Shown here piece by piece: positions 22,683-64,000 of a DNA stretch of 64,000 nt. The notes below the pieces were generated by a model, which worked only from the letters and a program-made list of their open reading frames with translations, was not told the DNA's origin and did no database searches. Source of the stretch: Monarcha castaneiventris obscurior (Eukaryota > Chordata > Aves > Passeriformes > Monarchidae); the NCBI GenBank assembly GCA_026261815.1, contig JAMPIT010000493.1, forward strand, positions 8,759,501 through 8,823,500, written 5' to 3'. Both the position numbers and the translations under genes were made by a program. Numbering within the stretch: the stretch's first letter is position 1; the number at the start of each line of letters is the position of its first letter.

Positions 22683-25600
22683 AGGACTCCTGAGGCTGAA
22701 AGCAGAGCTTGCAGAGACCACAGCCCCTGGAGCTGCAGCAGGTGCCTGCACTGGTGCTGGATGCAGAAACTCTCATTAAAGCCACTGGTGTCAGGTGATC
22801 CCACCAAACCCTACCCACACAGAACTCTTGTCCAGCCTAGAGTTCATCCCCTAAAGCCAATAATAAACCATTCCTACAGCTGATCCATCTCACCCCAAGA
22901 GGGGTGACAGACTCCTTCCCTGGGGGCAGAGGGAATCCAGCATGATGGGACTAGAGGGGATAACATGGCTCAGTGCTTCCCTTCCCCCGTATCCACAAAT
23001 GAGTGGATATTTCACTGGGATTTGTGCTCTTTTGATACTTCAGGGAAGAAGCTGGAGCAAAGCCAAGGGAGGAGGGTATCCCTGCAATCCTGGTGGCTGG
23101 GCTCAGTGCTGTGGTGCACCAGAGCGTGTTAGAAACCACTGGAACCAGAACCTTGGCTGGGAACATGAGCAGCAGGACCACGAAGGTGCTGAGGAGATGC
23201 CTTTAAACCAAGCTTTAAAGCACTGACCTCTGGCCAGAGAAATTCTTCGTGAGCAAGAAATAAAAGAGGTCTTTGCAGAGGTGTTGAGGCATGAACTATG
23301 GGAACTTCAATATATTTATGTGTAGAATGTGTTGGAGAACAACATAATTCTGTTTTCATGGTGATCAAAGTTTTGCAAGAAGGAGGACTTGAGACAGTGT
23401 GCTGAGCTGCTATGGCAACATGAATTTTAAAAAGTAAACTGACTTGCAAGAGCTTATCTTTTCCTCTTTAGTGTGGTGCAGAGCAGACCTGGGAACCTCT
23501 GACTGACAGGGATCCTGTGAGGTGCTCACCTCTGCTTCTGGGCCAGGTGAATTGCGAAATACATAAAACATATCCCTCGTGGCAAGGGGAAAATTATTCC
23601 GTGACTGCGTTTGTCCTGCACCCCGAAGAGCCAAGTCACGGTGATTCTTTCATCGCGTGTTTATCACAGCTCGGATATTCAGATGTTGGGGTGGATGCAG
23701 CACGAAGCCCTTTGGCTGAGCTGACATCCTATTCTGGGAGCAGGGTGGGCTGCCGGGCGCTGCTCAGAGGTGAATTCCACCCACGGGCTGGCGTTTCCAA
23801 GAGCACCATGACGTGGGCTCGGTTTACAGCTCGGCTTTCAAGCCACCCGCACAAAATGTAGAGGCAGCGGTGTCAGGAACCCTCCCTGACAGCTCCTTTC
23901 AGGAGGGGATGCTGTGAGGAGCTGTCACGCTCTGAGTCAGCTGTTCTTCCAGGGCTGGCATTCCAGGCAGGAAGAGCCTGCTTGCGGAACCATCCCAACC
24001 ACGCCGCCTGCCAAAACCACACTGGGAATCCCATGGGAACCAGGCCCTCTCCCGGGCCAGCTGGTACTTCCTGCTCCCGAGGCCTGATCCTGCTGGATGC
24101 TGAGCATTCTTTGTTCCATTTTTAAATTAATGAGACTTGAGCAATGCACAGTCCCAGACCCCGGGGAAGAAACAGCCCCTCGGTGGTTTTGGCCGTGTGG
24201 CCCAGCTGGAGAGGAGAGGGAAATGTCAGGCTTGAAGGGAGATTTGAAGATGGCTGGAAAACAGATCCTTAGTCTGGGTTTTTTAACCAGGTTCTCTGAG
24301 CTGGCCTTGCTCCCACACACAGCTCTCCTCCCCGGCACAGGCTGTGACCCCAAAACTGGCAGCCCCATCTCTCCAGAGAAGGATGAGGATCACCAGCGTG
24401 GGACTCGCTCCCATCCTATCCCAACAGTGTCCCCTTGAGGTTGGTGGCTGAGGCAGCCTGGGAAGGGCCCTCATGGAGGTGCAGGGGAACCCCAGAGGCT
24501 GCTCTTGTTTTCCAGGCTGGTCCAAACAACAAATCCCAGCAGCTGTGGGTCAGCCTGGGCAAAGGAACCTGGAGGAGCCCATCCCACAGTGGGTGTGGGA
24601 CCTCCACACTTGGGAGTGGAGCACTTGGAGAACCACTCGGATAAGAATCTTCCTTCCAAGTTCATTCTGTGAATATCCAGAGCTGCCCATCCTGCGGCAC
24701 CTGGAGCACGGGAGCTCCTCCGGCCCCGAGGAGTGGGAGGGTCTGTGCAGCCGTGGGAGGTGGGAGAGAGGAGCCTCTGCAGGGGACACGGGGCTCCCTC
24801 GCTGCTGCTGCTGCTGCAATCTCCTTTCTTCTGGCAGCCAAGCAGCAGGGAGTTTTCTGAGAAACTGCCCACAGGGAGCGATCACTTTTTCCAGTCATTA
24901 ACCTTACACATCCCTCACATTACCGGGATACCTTGGATGTCTAAGTTGCTGCAGCGAGCTAATTCCTGCAGGTGACTCCAGGCAGCGATAAGTGGGCTCT
25001 GCACAGCGAGGGGATTTGAAGTGCCAGAGCTGAAAGCGCTCCCGACTCCGGCACGCCCGGCCTCCAGCGGGGGACACAGCCTCAGATGTCACCGTGCGAG
25101 CACAGCGAGGTGGCAGGAGGGAGCCGGGGCCTCTGGAGCTGTCATTTCCAACCTGAAGTCATCAGGCACTCGGGGGAGCCAAAGCAAAGGGAGGAGGGCC
25201 AGGCACGGGCTTGAGATGCACAGGGCAGGGCCTTGTGCCCCCAGGGAAAAGAGCTGTAGTTGAAGGATATTGGGGGAAAAGATATTCGGAAGATACTGGA
25301 ATAAAAAACCAGTGCCCTGAAGGGATAAATGTTGGGAACTCCCAGTGCTGGCCTCTGGAATAGGTGTGTACCTGGCTGAATGTTGCTGCACCGGGTGTCC
25401 CAGCCCTGAGAGAGCAGCAGTTTTGCATCTGAACTCCTTCCTCTGATGTGGAAGATGAGCACGAGGAGTATTCAAAGGCAAGGAGGTGCCCAAGAGAAGC
25501 CCCAAACCAATGAGAGAAATATTTACAGTAGGATGGCTCTTATCGTATGTACATAACATTAAATACTATATTATTTTCTCTGACACATCACGGTGTCTTC

Positions 25601-26966
25601 CTCTTGTGTTTCCTGGATTATACATCACCAGTGTCCCGCCAGGACTGGCTGAGTAACAACATTCACACAAAAAATTGCAGAAGACACCAGATTTGTCTCT
25701 CACCAGCAACAGGTGTCACTGTCAGTGACTGCAGAGCAGGACCAGGTCCCTCTGACAGAGCAAAGCCACTGAGAGCCAATGTGTGTTTGTACAAGAGGGG
25801 CACCACGGGCAGTGAGGGCCAGCAGCCTCCTGCCCAACCCTCGGCTCCCGTGGGAAAGACTCTCTGCAGACAGAAGCAGCCTCTTGATTTTCCCAAACTT
25901 CCCTGTGATGGGAAGTGTCAGCTCAGACCTGGGGGAAACGGGGAGCTGTGGGGGTGTGTGAGGAGAGATTTAAATCCCACAGCAGGACTGAGCGTGTGGA
26001 ACCACACCGGCCACACAGGAAAAACTCCATTTATAATCAGGAAGTACAAAACAGCACATCAGAAGTCACAGGTCATGGCCAAGGTACAGAACAGGGACCC
26101 ACAGAACACACACCAAGGAAATTCCTCCAGGGAATAAAACAACCACCTTCAAACACTGACACAAGGAAGGCAGCAGTCCAACACTCTCAGTATCAGCACA
26201 GGCTGTGGCAACGCATCAATCCCAGCTTGGAGGGGCCCAAAACACCAACAGGGGTTTGGCTTGCATCTCCCCAGGTGTTTAGGTCGAGCCATGGTTTCAA
26301 ACCCATGCACTGGGAAGCTGGAGCTAATGCAGGGGGGCTCTGCACTCCTTGATGCCTCTGGGATCAGTTTTGGTTTGGATGAAGGAATGGTGCTTTGCCA
26401 TTCAGCATACAGCTGCTCGTGAGGGGCACTCCATTTCCCCCAGCAATCACCTGTCTCTTAATCGGTGTGCTTTAAAATTAAAAAATTGTTAATTAATAGG
26501 AGGTGGGTCCCGTCTGGGGACACGAGCACACCCCAGTTTTGGCACTGAAGCCCGAGTCCTGCTCTGACAACCCCCTGCCAGCCCTGCTCCAGCTGCGCTG
26601 TGTTCAGTGTGCTGACACCTCATGGCCAAGCCAGAAACTCCGATAAGACGCCGCTTCCCAGGACATCACCCACACATCCTCCATCTGCTCCAAGGCATGA
26701 AACCAGGCTCGTTTATCGACAAGTTTGTCATGAGCAGAACTGAACACACCAAAGATAGGAAAGAAAACCAGTCCAGAAACGCTCGGAGCTCTTGGATGAC
26801 AAACAGCTGGGCACACCAGGGGCTGTTATCTGTGGCTGTGGTGCTCTGAGTGTCGCTGGTGCTGGAGGATGGCTCTAACACACTTCTCCAACAGCCCGGT
26901 CCCTGTGCTGAGCCACCCACGGCAAACACTGCGGCCTCAGGCCTCGGAGGAGCGTCCGTGTCGGGG

Positions 26967-57454
<30,488 letters not shown>

Positions 57455-57660
57455 GGTGGCGGTGCGGGGCGGTGCGGAGCGGGGCGCGGTGACAGCGGAG
57501 CGCGGCACGCAGCAGCCCCGGCCGGGCGCACCTGGCTGCGGACACCGACACCCGCCGGGGGCGGCGCCACCGCTGCGCGCCGCAGCCAATCAGCGCCCGC
57601 CGCCCCACGCTTATTTGCATGAAGGCGGGGGCTGCCGCCTGGGGGCGCTCGAGGGAGCGT
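57455..57660 (-). promoter_or_regulatory. RGS9: RGS9 CpG-rich promoter and 5' UTR region
   Basis: GC-rich, CpG-dense sequence directly upstream of the start codon; the CpG-rich character extends into exon 1 and early intron 1. An inverted CCAAT box (CCAAT on the plus strand, 57586-57590) and an octamer (ATGCAAAT on the minus strand, 57613-57620) are present. I see no TATA box. The transcription start cannot be fixed from sequence. The GGAAT array begins right behind this block. Confidence 0.75.
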
Positions 57661-57667
57661 GAGGAGC

Positions 57668-58474
57668 GGATGGGATGGAATGGGATGGAATGGGATGGAA
57701 TGGGATGGAATGGGATGGAATGGGATGGAATGGGATGGAATGGGATGGAATGGAGTGGAATGGAGCGGAATGGAGCGGAATGGAATGGATGGAATGGATG
57801 GATGGAATGGAGCGGAATGGGACAGAATGGAATGGAATGGAATGGAATGGAATGGAATGGAATGGAATGGAATGGAATGGAATGGAATGGGACAGAATGG
57901 AATGGAGTGGAATGGAATGGAATGGAGCGGAGTGGAATGGAATGGAATGGAATGGAATGGAATGGAATGGAATGGAATGGAATGGAATGGAATGGAATGG
58001 AATGGGACAGAATGGAATGGAGCGGAATGGAGCGGAATGGAATGGATGGATGGAATGGAATGGAATGGAATGGAGTGGAATGGAGCGGAATGGAGCGGAA
58101 TGGAATGGATGGATGGAATGGAATGGAATGGAGCGAAATGGAGCGGAGTGGAGCAAAATGGAGCAGAGTGGAGCAAAATGGAGCAGAGCGGAGTGGAATG
58201 GAATGGAATGGAATGGAATGGAATGGAATGGAATGGAATGGAATAGAATGGAGCGGAATGGAATGGAATGGAATGGAATGGAATGGAATGGAATGGAATG
58301 GAATGGAATGGAGCAGAGTGGAGCGAAATGGAGTGGAATGGAATGGAATGGAATGGAATGGAATGGAATGGAATGGAATGGAATGGAGCGGAGTGGAATG
58401 GAGCGGAGTGGAATGGAATGGAATGGAATGGAATGGAATGGAATGGAATGGAATGGAATGGAATGGAATGGGAG
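57668..58474 (+). repeat. (GGAAT)n pentanucleotide array, ~0.8 kb
   Basis: About 800 bp made almost entirely of GGAAT units (ATTCC on the RGS9 sense strand). The first part, 57671-57750, is eight exact copies of the decamer TGGGATGGAA. Pure GGAAT runs follow, broken by variant units GGAGC, GGAGT, GGGACA and GGATGGAT. Some variant blocks recur: the block at 57751 (GGAGT, GGAGC, GGAGC, then GGAT doublets) reappears near 58071. The array lies about 210 bp upstream of the RGS9 start codon. The core is the same pentamer as primate satellite II/III. Confidence 0.98.
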
Positions 58475-61400
58475 GGCTAGGGCCTGGGTTTGGAGCAGGG
58501 GCAGAAGCCGATGGAGGCCGATTGTCCATAAGGGGTAATGTGGTGCCCAGGGCAGCACTGGTGGCGCTTCAGGGGGTCGATCTGTGGTCACAGCATCCTG
58601 CATGGTCCCAGGGCATGTAGGCTCCAAGGAATGGCATCCCCATCCCACAGAGTTTCAGGTCATGAGCTGTTGCAGAACCCTGTAGATCCCAGCTGTCTCC
58701 AGGGGTCAGACTAGGGGGGCCAGCATGTGCTGAAGTGATGGAGAAAATAAAGGCATAAGATCATTCTGGAATTTGTGGAGTCAGGTAAAACTAAAGCCAA
58801 GGTGTTGTGACCGAGTGTTGTGCGTGTGTGAGGGCTGAGCAGTGCTTTGGGCATCTGCCCATCATGCCACCAACCCTGGACAGCTCAGCTGCGGATGCAG
58901 GAGCTAGACGGGCACTTTGGGGAGTTGGTGGCTTTATCTTGTGGGGAAATTGTGATGAAGAGTGACCAGAGGAAGGTCACGTGGTTAAAGTGCTTCCTCA
59001 CGGTGGAGTTGATTCATGCCATGGGGTAGGGGGGTAACAGTACCCAACTGGCAGCACTGGAAACCAAGAACTCCAGCAAGATTTTGCCTGGTTCCTCCAG
59101 AAAGTGGCAGAGTTTCCTCTGCTGCCCCCAGCTTAGTTGCCAGCACAGCTGGGCAGGAGGAGAGGCTGAGTCCTCACTCACACAGAATCTGATTGTGCCA
59201 GGGCTCGGATGACGCATTCCCAGGAATTCTTGCCAACCAAAAGGCACTGCCCTTTGTGTGAATACCTTCCCACACACACGGGAGTGTGTGCTCACACCTG
59301 AATGTGCCCAGACTGTCACCTGTACATGTCCTGAGCAGGCACTCACACCACGCTGTCCATGAGCTGCTCCCACCCAACACTGCTGGCATTCTCCCTGTGT
59401 GCCCAGGACGCAGGAACAGAGTGTACAGGCACATTTATACCCCCAGCCATGTGCACATCACACACTTCACATCCATGTTTCCATGCCCCATGGGGAGCAG
59501 CCACGTTCCCCACATGTGTGCAGCTGTTTCTCAGGGCAGTGCCTTCCCCACCACGGTGTTTGTGACTGCTCTGGATTTAGGATCTATGGTTCTCACACTT
59601 GAGGGGAGCAGGCTGGCTCTGAGCTCGGAGCAGAGCTTTTCCCATGAACAGTAATGCCCTGAAGGAACAGGCTGCTTTCCCAATTGCTTTGCTGCCCTTG
59701 TGGAAGTGTTTTATCTTTAGCTCTGCTCTTTCATAGCATCCAGACAAGCCAGGGCTTTGGAAGGCCTTTCCCCTGTGTCTGCTCAGTCATTCCCACGTGG
59801 AATTCCCCTGTAAGTCACAGCAGCTGCTGGCTCAGACACTCTGCTCCATGCAGATGATGAGCAACCTCTGTCATTCCACACTGGTATCAAAGTTATCCTG
59901 CCTCATGCTTCAAGGTATCAGCTGAAGGAGAGTTCCTCATGTTTGCAGTGTCTCATAATTCCGGGGCTGAGGTGCTGTTTGGTTCTGCCAAACCAAGCTC
60001 AGATCCTGGTGCCCCTCTGAAATGCCAGGGGTGACAAACTCCAGTAGCACAGATGGTCCTGGAGGCAAAAGGCAGGAGACAGGGAGTTCAGAGTGGACTC
60101 AGGAAGCAAGAGAAAGGACCATGCAGGCCTTTTGATGATGCTAGTGAACAAAAGTGCTTCCACCTCTGAGAGAGACAGATACTGGCAGTAGTACATGCAA
60201 GGAATTCTTTGGGTCATAATATCAGAGTAAGGAGCACATGAAAAGATGTAGCTCATTTTCTTGGGTTGGTAGGCAAAACAGGAGAACTTGTTATAATCGA
60301 CAATGGTTCCTCTGAACAGTTTGCAGTTTAAAACAAAACAACTCTGTTTGTTACACAAGTGGTGCTGGAAGGACTCAGAAATACTCCAGGTGTGGTGCTA
60401 AGTAAAGGATCAACTACCAACAACTGCCCATGCCCCACAAACTTAAAGGAATAAAAATGGTCATTTCATCCCAAAATACTGGCTTCAGCAGTTCCACTGA
60501 GGAATACAGGTGTCTTATTCACGAGAAACATTTGAAATCTGGGTCTTTAAGTGAGTTCAAAAATAAAATGGTCTTGCAGGAGATCCAGAAGAAATAGCTC
60601 TGAGGAGGTCACGCTGAGGTGTGAACTCTTCAGCCTTGCTGAGCTCCAAAGATTCCAGTAATTTTAAATCCTTCCGATCCCCCAAACACCCCCTCACAGG
60701 TCAGGTGTGGGGTTTTTCCTATTTCTAGTCTTCTCTGACAAGCTATGATGAAGCTTATGGATATTCCTCTGTTATAAAGCTACTTTGTGTAACTTCTACA
60801 GAAGATGTCCAAGGTAAATTAAGGTTTGTTAACATCTGTGAGTGACCCACAGCACCAAACACACGGTCAGAGATGAGCTGAGATTTCACCTGTGCCCAGG
60901 TGAACCACGCCAGCAGTTAATGCTCTTGGGCAGATCTGCCACGTGAAACACTAGGCATTTAAATCAGATTATAGAGGCTTGTCTAGGGCAGACACTCCTG
61001 GGCCTCTAATCATGAAACCTACACTTGTGGAAAACAAAGAATTCTCCAGTCCTTGACACAGCCTGGCTGGTTGTTGTGTGAATTTGTTGGTCAAGACAAC
61101 AAGGGACTTGAACAGCAGGAAGAGTGGCTCCCTCCGGATTTCTGACCCCCCAAGTTCATCCTGGCCTTTCTGCTCCCCAGATAATGCAGAGAGACATTCT
61201 CTGGGGAGTCCCCTTCACTTCCTGCTTTGTGCAGTAAATGCAGTGATATTTATGTAGCTGCAAGTTTCCCTGGGTGTTCATACCCCATGCAGGGGGTGAA
61301 TGATGCTATAGAGGAAGTACACTTGTGGTCATCAATAGTGTGTGTCCCTGGGCTCTCCAGAGCCCACAGATCCCTCCCAGCCTCTCACACTGCGTGTGTC

Positions 61401-63308
61401 CAGGCCGGGGAAAGGTCTGCTGAAAGCTGGATTTTGTCCTTCTGGTCTCCTCGTGAAGCCCCACAAGCTGTGATCTTTTCAACAGACCCACCCACAATTC
61501 TTTAGTTTCTCTTGTGGAAAGCACTGCCAAGGGAATCCCCCCCCTTTTCTTTAAAAGTCACATTTCCTATGTGGTTGCCCCTTCTTCACACATCAGAAGT
61601 TGAATCATCCAACAGAAAAGGCATGTGGTGAGTAAGCCACCTTTCTATGTAAGGAAGCCAGGGACGGCCCTGAGGGGAAGGAAGGGGTAACTTAAGTGAA
61701 GCAAGTGGCAAGTGGAGGCTCGGTTTCAGCACGCAGCTCCTTCCAGGAAGATTTCAAAGTAGTTTATAAAAAAAAAAAAGAAAATTGTGCAAACTGTGGC
61801 ATAGACAGAGGAGTGACGTAAGCTCAGGTCTGCCAGCGAGGCAATGGTTAAAGGAGTATCTCCAGAGTCCATTGTCCTGCCTGGTGGGGCACAAGCACTC
61901 AGAATGAGAAGCTTCCTTAGCAGCCTCCTGGGAAGAGCTGTGAGTGCAAACGGGCAGCATTTGTTTCCTGTCATTCCCGGGCTTTCCAGGAAAGCTAAGG
62001 AAAGAAGTGGCAAAGAGGAAGGAAAAAAGCCAAGCAGAGAGAGACCTTGTGCACCCTGCCTTAGAGATGAAGCCCGGGAGGATGCAGCTGGCTTCACACC
62101 TGACCTGGATGATGCTGAGCTCTCTCCAGGGAACATCGTCATCCAAGGCAGGAATAGCCCCTCCCGCTGTGCAGCATGCTGAGAGCCCTGCTCCTGTGCC
62201 AGGACATGGGGAGTGGAGTACCCAGGAGTTCTGGAGAGCTCCCCACGTGAAGGGAACAGGAATGGGGAGGTCAAGGACTCCCCAACACTTAACCGACTCA
62301 GTTGTAGAAACTCAGGAGTCCTCTGCAGCTAGGGAGGTGAGATGAGAGTTGAGTCAAGTATCTTAAAACTTAGTTTTAAAACTTAGATCAGAGCTCAGGA
62401 ATGACTGGCTTCCACATCTGTACCAAGACCACCAGGATGTGCTCCGTGGATCACTGTAATAATTTTATACCACATCCTGTTCTCCTATGAGAAACACATT
62501 TTTTTCCTTTGGTAAGGCCCTGTGAAATAATTCTCATGGAGTTTATCTGCATGTGGGACCATCCTCTAAGGTGTGAACACTGATACTCACTGCAGATTTT
62601 GAAGGTCTTTCCACTTGTGGCCAAGTGACACTTCCTTATTCTAAACTCACCTCACAGTTTCCTCAGTTATTCTTTCCTTTTTGTAAGTTATGATTAATGT
62701 TGGAAAAAAAGCAGAAAAACATCAAGAGGAAAACTCAGCAGATATCAAAGGCCAAGAGATGTAAAGAGAGACAAATATTTAATGCAATCTTTGTACTACA
62801 GTGGTATAAGTGATGGTAGTTAAAGTTAATTTATTAAACAAATGACAAAAAGAACAGCTGTGCTTAGGGCTGGGTTGAATGAAGTGTGGGATTTTCAGTC
62901 CTTGGGATTTTCAGTCCTTGCAGGTCCCTCAGCCTACGAGCTGTTCTACCCCTCACATGAAGGGTTGCCATTGAAAATAATGTCTTTGCTCCTTTTAACT
63001 CAGTGTGAGATAAAGATTCCCACTCTTTTGCTCGCTGTACAGCCCAGTGAGAGGCCGGACCCGGGGTGTTTGCTCAGCCTGGTGCAGCAGCCCTGCAGTA
63101 CCGGGAAGCTCTTCTCAGCCAGGCAGAGAGGAAGGACGTGCCAATTTTTCCAAGTGTTTTAACAAAACGACTCTTTCTGCACCGAGAACAAAACCTGCTT
63201 AGCTGGCAAGAGCCATCCTGCCCCCCTGACCGAGGGCTGACCTCCCTGGGCCGCTCGCCCAGCAGCTTCCCTGCAGCCACGGGGTCGGCTGAGCCTGGGG
63301 CTCGTTTC
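58475..63308. other. Upstream intergenic region, no gene seen
   Basis: After the GGAAT array the sequence is ordinary unique DNA. I found no coding exon, CR1 copy or RNA. A 113-codon open frame at 61844-62182 (plus strand) has no recognised domain. Confidence 0.65.
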
Positions 63309-63657
63309 CACAGAATCCCAGATTTGGAAGGGACCCCTGGAGATCATCCAGTCCAACCCCCCTGCCAAGGCAGGGTCATCCAGAGCAGGTGACACAGGAA
63401 CAGGTCCAGGTGGGTTTGGGATGTCTCCACAATCTCCCTGGGCAGCTGCTCCAGGGCTCGGCCACCCTCCATGGAGAGAAGTTCTTCCTCAGGTTGAGGT
63501 GGAACTTCTCGTGTTTTAGTTTATGGCCACTGCTCCTTGCCCTGTCACTGGGTACCAATGCAAAAGATCTGGCATCATCCTCTTGGCACCTGCCTTGGAG
63601 ATATTTATATGCATTAATGAGGTCTCCTCTCAGTCTTCTCTAGACTAAACAGGCCCA
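63309..63657 (-). mobile_element. CR1 LINE 3' fragment
   Basis: CAGAATCCCAGATTTGGAAG, AGATCATCCAGTCCAACCC, then the CTCGGCCACCCTC and GAGGTCTCCTCTCAG blocks. Confidence 0.9.
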
Positions 63658-63727
63658 TGAGAAGCCAGGGACGGGGACAGGGAAAGGGACAGGGATGAGG
63701 ATGAGACAGGGACAGGAGTGGCTGTGC

Positions 63728-64000
63728 CAATTCCTGTGTCCAATGCTGGGCCCCTCAGTTCAGGAAGAACATTGAAGGGCTGGAGCACGTCTGGAGAAGG
63801 GAATGGAGCTGGGAAGGGACTGGAGCACCGCGAGTAGCTGAGGGAACTCTGGGGGCTCAGCCTGGAGAGAAGGAGGCTCAGGGGAGACCTTCTCACTCTA
63901 TAATGCCTGACAGGAGGGGGCAGCCAGGTGGGGGTCAGGCTTTGCTCCTTGGGAACAAGGGACAGGACAAGAGGGAATGACCTCAAGCTGCTCCAGGGGA
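63728..64000 (+). mobile_element. CR1 LINE fragment running off the window
   Basis: TCAGTTCAGGAAGAACATTG, CTCAGCCTGGAGAGAAGGAG, ACAGGACAAGAGGGAATG, in forward orientation. The 3' part lies beyond 64000. It is opposed to the copy at 63309-63657, with about 70 bp of GGGACAGG-rich sequence between. Confidence 0.88.

Larger units (their letters stand above)
16819..26966. other. Intergenic 3' flank of RGS9, no gene seen
   Basis: It holds three CR1 fragments and low-complexity tracts. The AT-rich block 21760-22040 has a perfect CTTTGATCT word and looks like a regulatory element. A CpG-richer segment lies at 23500-23870. No AXIN2 exon (expected convergent neighbour in vertebrates) is visible. Confidence 0.65.

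Noticed and set aside
1..26966. AXIN2 exons expected from vertebrate synteny
   Set aside because: No DIX or RGS-box AXIN2 sequence is visible; the gene, if adjacent, lies outside the window.
61844..62182. 113-codon plus-strand frame as a possible gene upstream of RGS9
   Set aside because: No known domain and no supporting promoter or splice pattern; kept only as intergenic sequence.

Overview
The window looks like bird nuclear DNA. It carries one recognisable protein gene cut by short introns, at least ten 3'-end fragments of CR1 LINE retrotransposons (the dominant interspersed repeat of birds), a compact CpG-rich promoter, and no bacterial or organellar gene organisation. It could be a passerine, but the sequence alone does not settle the order.

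The gene is RGS9 (regulator of G-protein signalling 9), read on the minus strand from its start codon at 57454 to its last stop codon at 26967. I rebuilt 19 coding exons by hand from splice sites, reading phase and match to the known R7-family RGS protein. Every phase closes. The two known vertebrate isoforms are both encoded. RGS9-1 (photoreceptor type) reads through the donor of exon 17 into an 18-residue tail and stops at 31820 (488 codons plus stop). RGS9-2 (brain/striatal type) splices exon 17 to two GC-rich terminal exons and stops at 26967 (651 codons plus stop). The protein has DEP, DHEX, GGL and RGS domains in the standard order. Its known partners are G-beta-5 (through GGL), R9AP/R7BP (through DEP/DHEX) and, for RGS9-1, PDE6-gamma.

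Layout: 1-26966 is intergenic DNA downstream of RGS9. It has six CR1 fragments, a ~195-bp unrecognised direct repeat, a 23-bp minisatellite, a 24-bp tandem repeat and several AT-rich stretches that may be regulatory. In other vertebrates AXIN2 is the convergent neighbour on this side, but no AXIN2 exon is visible. 26967-57454 is RGS9, about 30.5 kb. Intron 17 holds the RGS9-1 tail, possible RGS9-1 poly(A) signals, a 21-bp minisatellite and a CR1 fragment. 57455-57660 is the CpG-rich promoter with a CCAAT box and an octamer. 57668-58474 is a striking ~0.8 kb (GGAAT)n pentanucleotide array that starts about 210 bp upstream of the start codon. 58475-63308 shows no gene. 63309-64000 holds two CR1 fragments in opposite orientation, the second running off the window.

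The most notable observations are the promoter-adjacent GGAAT array, a frame-proven GC-AG intron (intron 16), a TAGTAG tandem acceptor at exon 16 that can place a stop codon in frame, tandem in-frame donors at exon 9, and a 21-bp (heptad-coding) minisatellite lying in what may be the RGS9-1 3' UTR.
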